DNA of 5,065 nt, from the NCBI GenBank assembly GCA_934717555.1, contig CAKUYY010000090.1, forward strand, positions 1 to 5,065. The letters are read 5' to 3'. Below the pieces are notes generated by a model. It had not been told where the DNA came from, did not search any database, and was given only the letters and a program-made list of their open reading frames with translations. A program made the translations under genes and the position numbers. The DNA comes from an uncultured Clostridium sp. (GTDB lineage: Bacteria; Bacillota; Clostridia; Oscillospirales; Acutalibacteraceae). Below are positions 3,335 through 5,065 of the stretch, piece after piece (position 1 is the stretch's first letter; every line of letters begins with the position of its first letter).

Positions 3335-5065
3335 CTAAACGCTTAACTTCCAATTTGCAGAAGCCGTCTGCAAATCGACCAGCCTGTGATATAGCCCGTT
3401 TTCCTTCATAAGTTCCTCATGGGTTCCATTTTCGACTACAATGCCATCCGACAGTACAACGATGTTATCAGCAGCTTCAACCGTTCTCATTCTATGAGCG
3501 ATAATAAGAACCGTCTTTCCCTTGACCAGCTTTGAAATTGCATTTTGAATTTCTGTTTCATTGTCTACGTCAAGAGAGGCAGTAGCTTCATCCAGGAGAA
3601 TAACAGGAGCATCTTTCAAAAGGGCGCGGGCGATAGAAAGGCGCTGGCACTCACCGCCAGATAATGTTGAACCGTTTTCTCCAATCACCGTCTGATAGCC
3701 GTCCGGCAATTTTGAAATAAATTCATCACACTGAGCCGCTTTAGCTGCAGCAATCACTTCCTCGTCCGTAGCGTCTTTTTTGCCAACACGAATATTCTCC
3801 ATGATGGTGTTGTTAAAAAGTACAACATCTTGAAAAACGATAGAGAAATTTTTCATCAGCATGGTTGAATTGAGTGGGGCAATATCGGTTCCGCCTAAAA
3901 GTATTCTTCCTCCATCCAGCGGATAGAATTTTGCTGCCAGCTTTGCAACGGTACTTTTGCCGCCGCCGGATGGGCCGACTAATGCTGTGACTTGTCCCTG
4001 CTTTGCGGTAAATGAAACATCCCGCAGCACTGGCTTGTCTTTTTCATAAGAAAACCGGACATGATCGAAAGTAATATCGTATCCGTTTGTGTGAATCTCA
4101 ATCTCGCCGGTCTCTTCTGGGTATTCTTCAATTTCTTTCAAGCGATCCACTTGAAGTTGTACGGAAAACAGCTCTGCCATATTTGCCATTGCCCCGGAAA
4201 GCGGATCATACAGGCGGGATGCAGCAATCAAAAACAGGATATAGGTAAACAGGGATGTATCTCCATTTACCACAAGACTGTTACCCACAACAATTACCGT
4301 TGCCAAACCAAGCCGCAGGAACATCTGTCCAGTTGTCAGCAGGCTTGCTGTCGTCATTTCAGAGGAAATCTGTGCCTTTTCCGCAGCATCCATCTTCGCA
4401 TCCAGTTTGCGGAGATAATCTTCCTCCTGATTGCAAGCTTTTATATCCTGTACGGTTTCCAAACATTCCTGAATGCCTTCGGCCAGTTCTAATCTAGCGT
4501 TCATGTGCTTTTTGCTAAGTTTTTCCTGGCATTTCCGGGACAGGATTACGATTGCAAAGGAAATCGGAGCTACCCAAAGAAGGGCCAGACCCATTTGCCA
4601 GTTAAAGATCAACAAGCCAATACAAACAATGCCTGTTGAGATAACAGCTCCAAAGAATTGCGGAACTGTATGGGAAAATGCGTGTTCAAAATTTGCACAG
4701 TCCCCCATAATTGTACTTGTCAGATCAGCAAGATCGCGCTGATGGAAAAAGGTCAGCGGAAGGGTACGCAATTTTTCCGCAAGGCCAATACGCCGCCGTG
4801 CGCTTTCGTCATAGGTTCCGAGATATGTTGCAGTGTACTGGCAATAGTGGAATATAAAAACTACGGCTAAAATCACTATTCCAATCACCGTGTAAACGAC
4901 GGCGCTAATCTCCGGTGCAGTTGTTCCCAAAATGGGCGCAAGAAGTTGATTAAGGACGATTGCCAGCAGAATAACCGGAAACATAAGACTGATATTTGCC
5001 AGTACGGAATAAATAATTCCTTTCAGCAGGTCTTTTGCACCCTGATTGCTTAACGCATACTTGTT
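3335..5065 (-). CDS. ABC exporter half-transporter, fused membrane and ATPase domains (5' end beyond window)
   Basis: 576 residues are visible. The frame stays open to the right edge, so the ATG at 4984 is internal and the true start lies outside. The N-terminal half is an ABC exporter membrane domain with hydrophobic segments near visible residues 28-47, 53-76, 137-177, 241-268 and 272-284. The C-terminal half is a complete nucleotide-binding domain: Walker A GPSGGGKST (364-372), Q-loop IVFQD (Q412), signature LSGGE (468-472), Walker B VILLDE (488-493) and H-loop LIIAHR (H524). No catalytic residue is missing, so ATPase function is expected. One membrane plus one ATPase domain means it must dimerise; exporters of this kind in Clostridia usually come as adjacent pairs, so a partner probably lies upstream outside the window. 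The linked DtxR-type regulator suggests export or import of a metal or siderophore (YbtPQ/IrtAB-like), but the substrate is inferred. Multidrug export is the alternative. Confidence 0.92.
   Translation of the reverse strand, partial: NKYALSNQGAKDLLKGIIYSVLANISLMFPVILLAIVLNQLLAPILGTTAPEISAVVYTVIGIVILAVVFIFHYCQYTATYLGTYDESARRRIGLAEKLRTLPLTFFHQRDLADLTSTIMGDCANFEHAFSHTVPQFFGAVISTGIVCIGLLIFNWQMGLALLWVAPISFAIVILSRKCQEKLSKKHMNARLELAEGIQECLETVQDIKACNQEEDYLRKLDAKMDAAEKAQISSEMTTASLLTTGQMFLRLGLATVIVVGNSLVVNGDTSLFTYILFLIAASRLYDPLSGAMANMAELFSVQLQVDRLKEIEEYPEETGEIEIHTNGYDITFDHVRFSYEKDKPVLRDVSFTAKQGQVTALVGPSGGGKSTVAKLAAKFYPLDGGRILLGGTDIAPLNSTMLMKNFSIVFQDVVLFNNTIMENIRVGKKDATDEEVIAAAKAAQCDEFISKLPDGYQTVIGENGSTLSGGECQRLSIARALLKDAPVILLDEATASLDVDNETEIQNAISKLVKGKTVLIIAHRMRTVEAADNIVVLSDGIVVENGTHEELMKENGLYHRLVDLQTASANWKLSV

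Noticed and set aside
3315..3353. Upstream TTG start for the DtxR-type gene
   Set aside because: It lies inside the ABC gene without a ribosome binding site; the ATG at 3314 has AAGGAGG at ideal spacing and gives the normal family N-terminus.
4061..4870. Several plus-strand ORFs inside the ABC exporter
   Set aside because: All are antisense to an uninterrupted, motif-complete ABC transporter frame.
1..5065. CRISPR arrays, tRNA or rRNA genes, insertion-sequence ends
   Set aside because: I saw no regularly spaced repeats, no tRNA cloverleaf arms, no rRNA sequence and no transposase other than the serine recombinase.

Overview
The window looks like the control and integration end of an integrative conjugative element (ICE) of the Tn916/Tn5397 kind from a low-to-moderate GC Firmicute, probably a gut Clostridia (Lachnospiraceae- or Ruminococcaceae-like) genome. 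This rests on recognised protein families (Tn916 Orf7-, Orf8- and Orf9-like proteins and a large serine recombinase), strong AGGAGG-type ribosome binding sites, TTG starts and AT-rich intergenic DNA. No species can be named from the sequence alone.

Layout, left to right. Positions 1-483 (minus) hold the N-terminal 161 codons of a large serine recombinase that runs off the left edge. Just upstream is a 49-codon SHOCT-like gene (553-702, minus), whose stop codon lies inside the -35 box of a near-consensus promoter for the recombinase. Positions 703-1084 are largely gene-free, with a hairpin, two copies of an 8-bp palindrome and one doubtful 34-codon ORF; no excisionase is visible. Positions 1085-1743 (minus) hold an Orf8-like protein and an Orf7-like sigma factor whose stop and start regions touch. 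Positions 1744-2340 form a long structured leader and control region. It contains a hairpin over the sigma-factor ribosome binding site, a dyad, a hairpin/U-tract terminator, a possible 47-aa small ORF, two mutually exclusive hairpins, a minus-strand promoter and a 7-7-7 dyad covering its -35 box. Positions 2346-2714 (plus) hold a divergent Cro/CI-type regulator (Orf9-like), followed by a strong terminator.

The right side (2952-5065, minus) is the cargo: an ABC exporter half-transporter, open at the right edge, followed by a DtxR/MntR-family metalloregulator. The regulator is interrupted by an in-frame TAG that removes its main metal-binding residues.

How the parts fit together (inference from Tn916): the Orf9-like repressor probably binds the dyad and shuts off the leader promoter. 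When it is relieved, transcription would run through the leader, past an internal terminator, into the sigma/Orf8 pair and on toward the recombinase. The ABC/DtxR pair sits where tet(M) sits in Tn916, so the element appears to carry a metal- or siderophore-related exporter operon instead of a tetracycline resistance gene.
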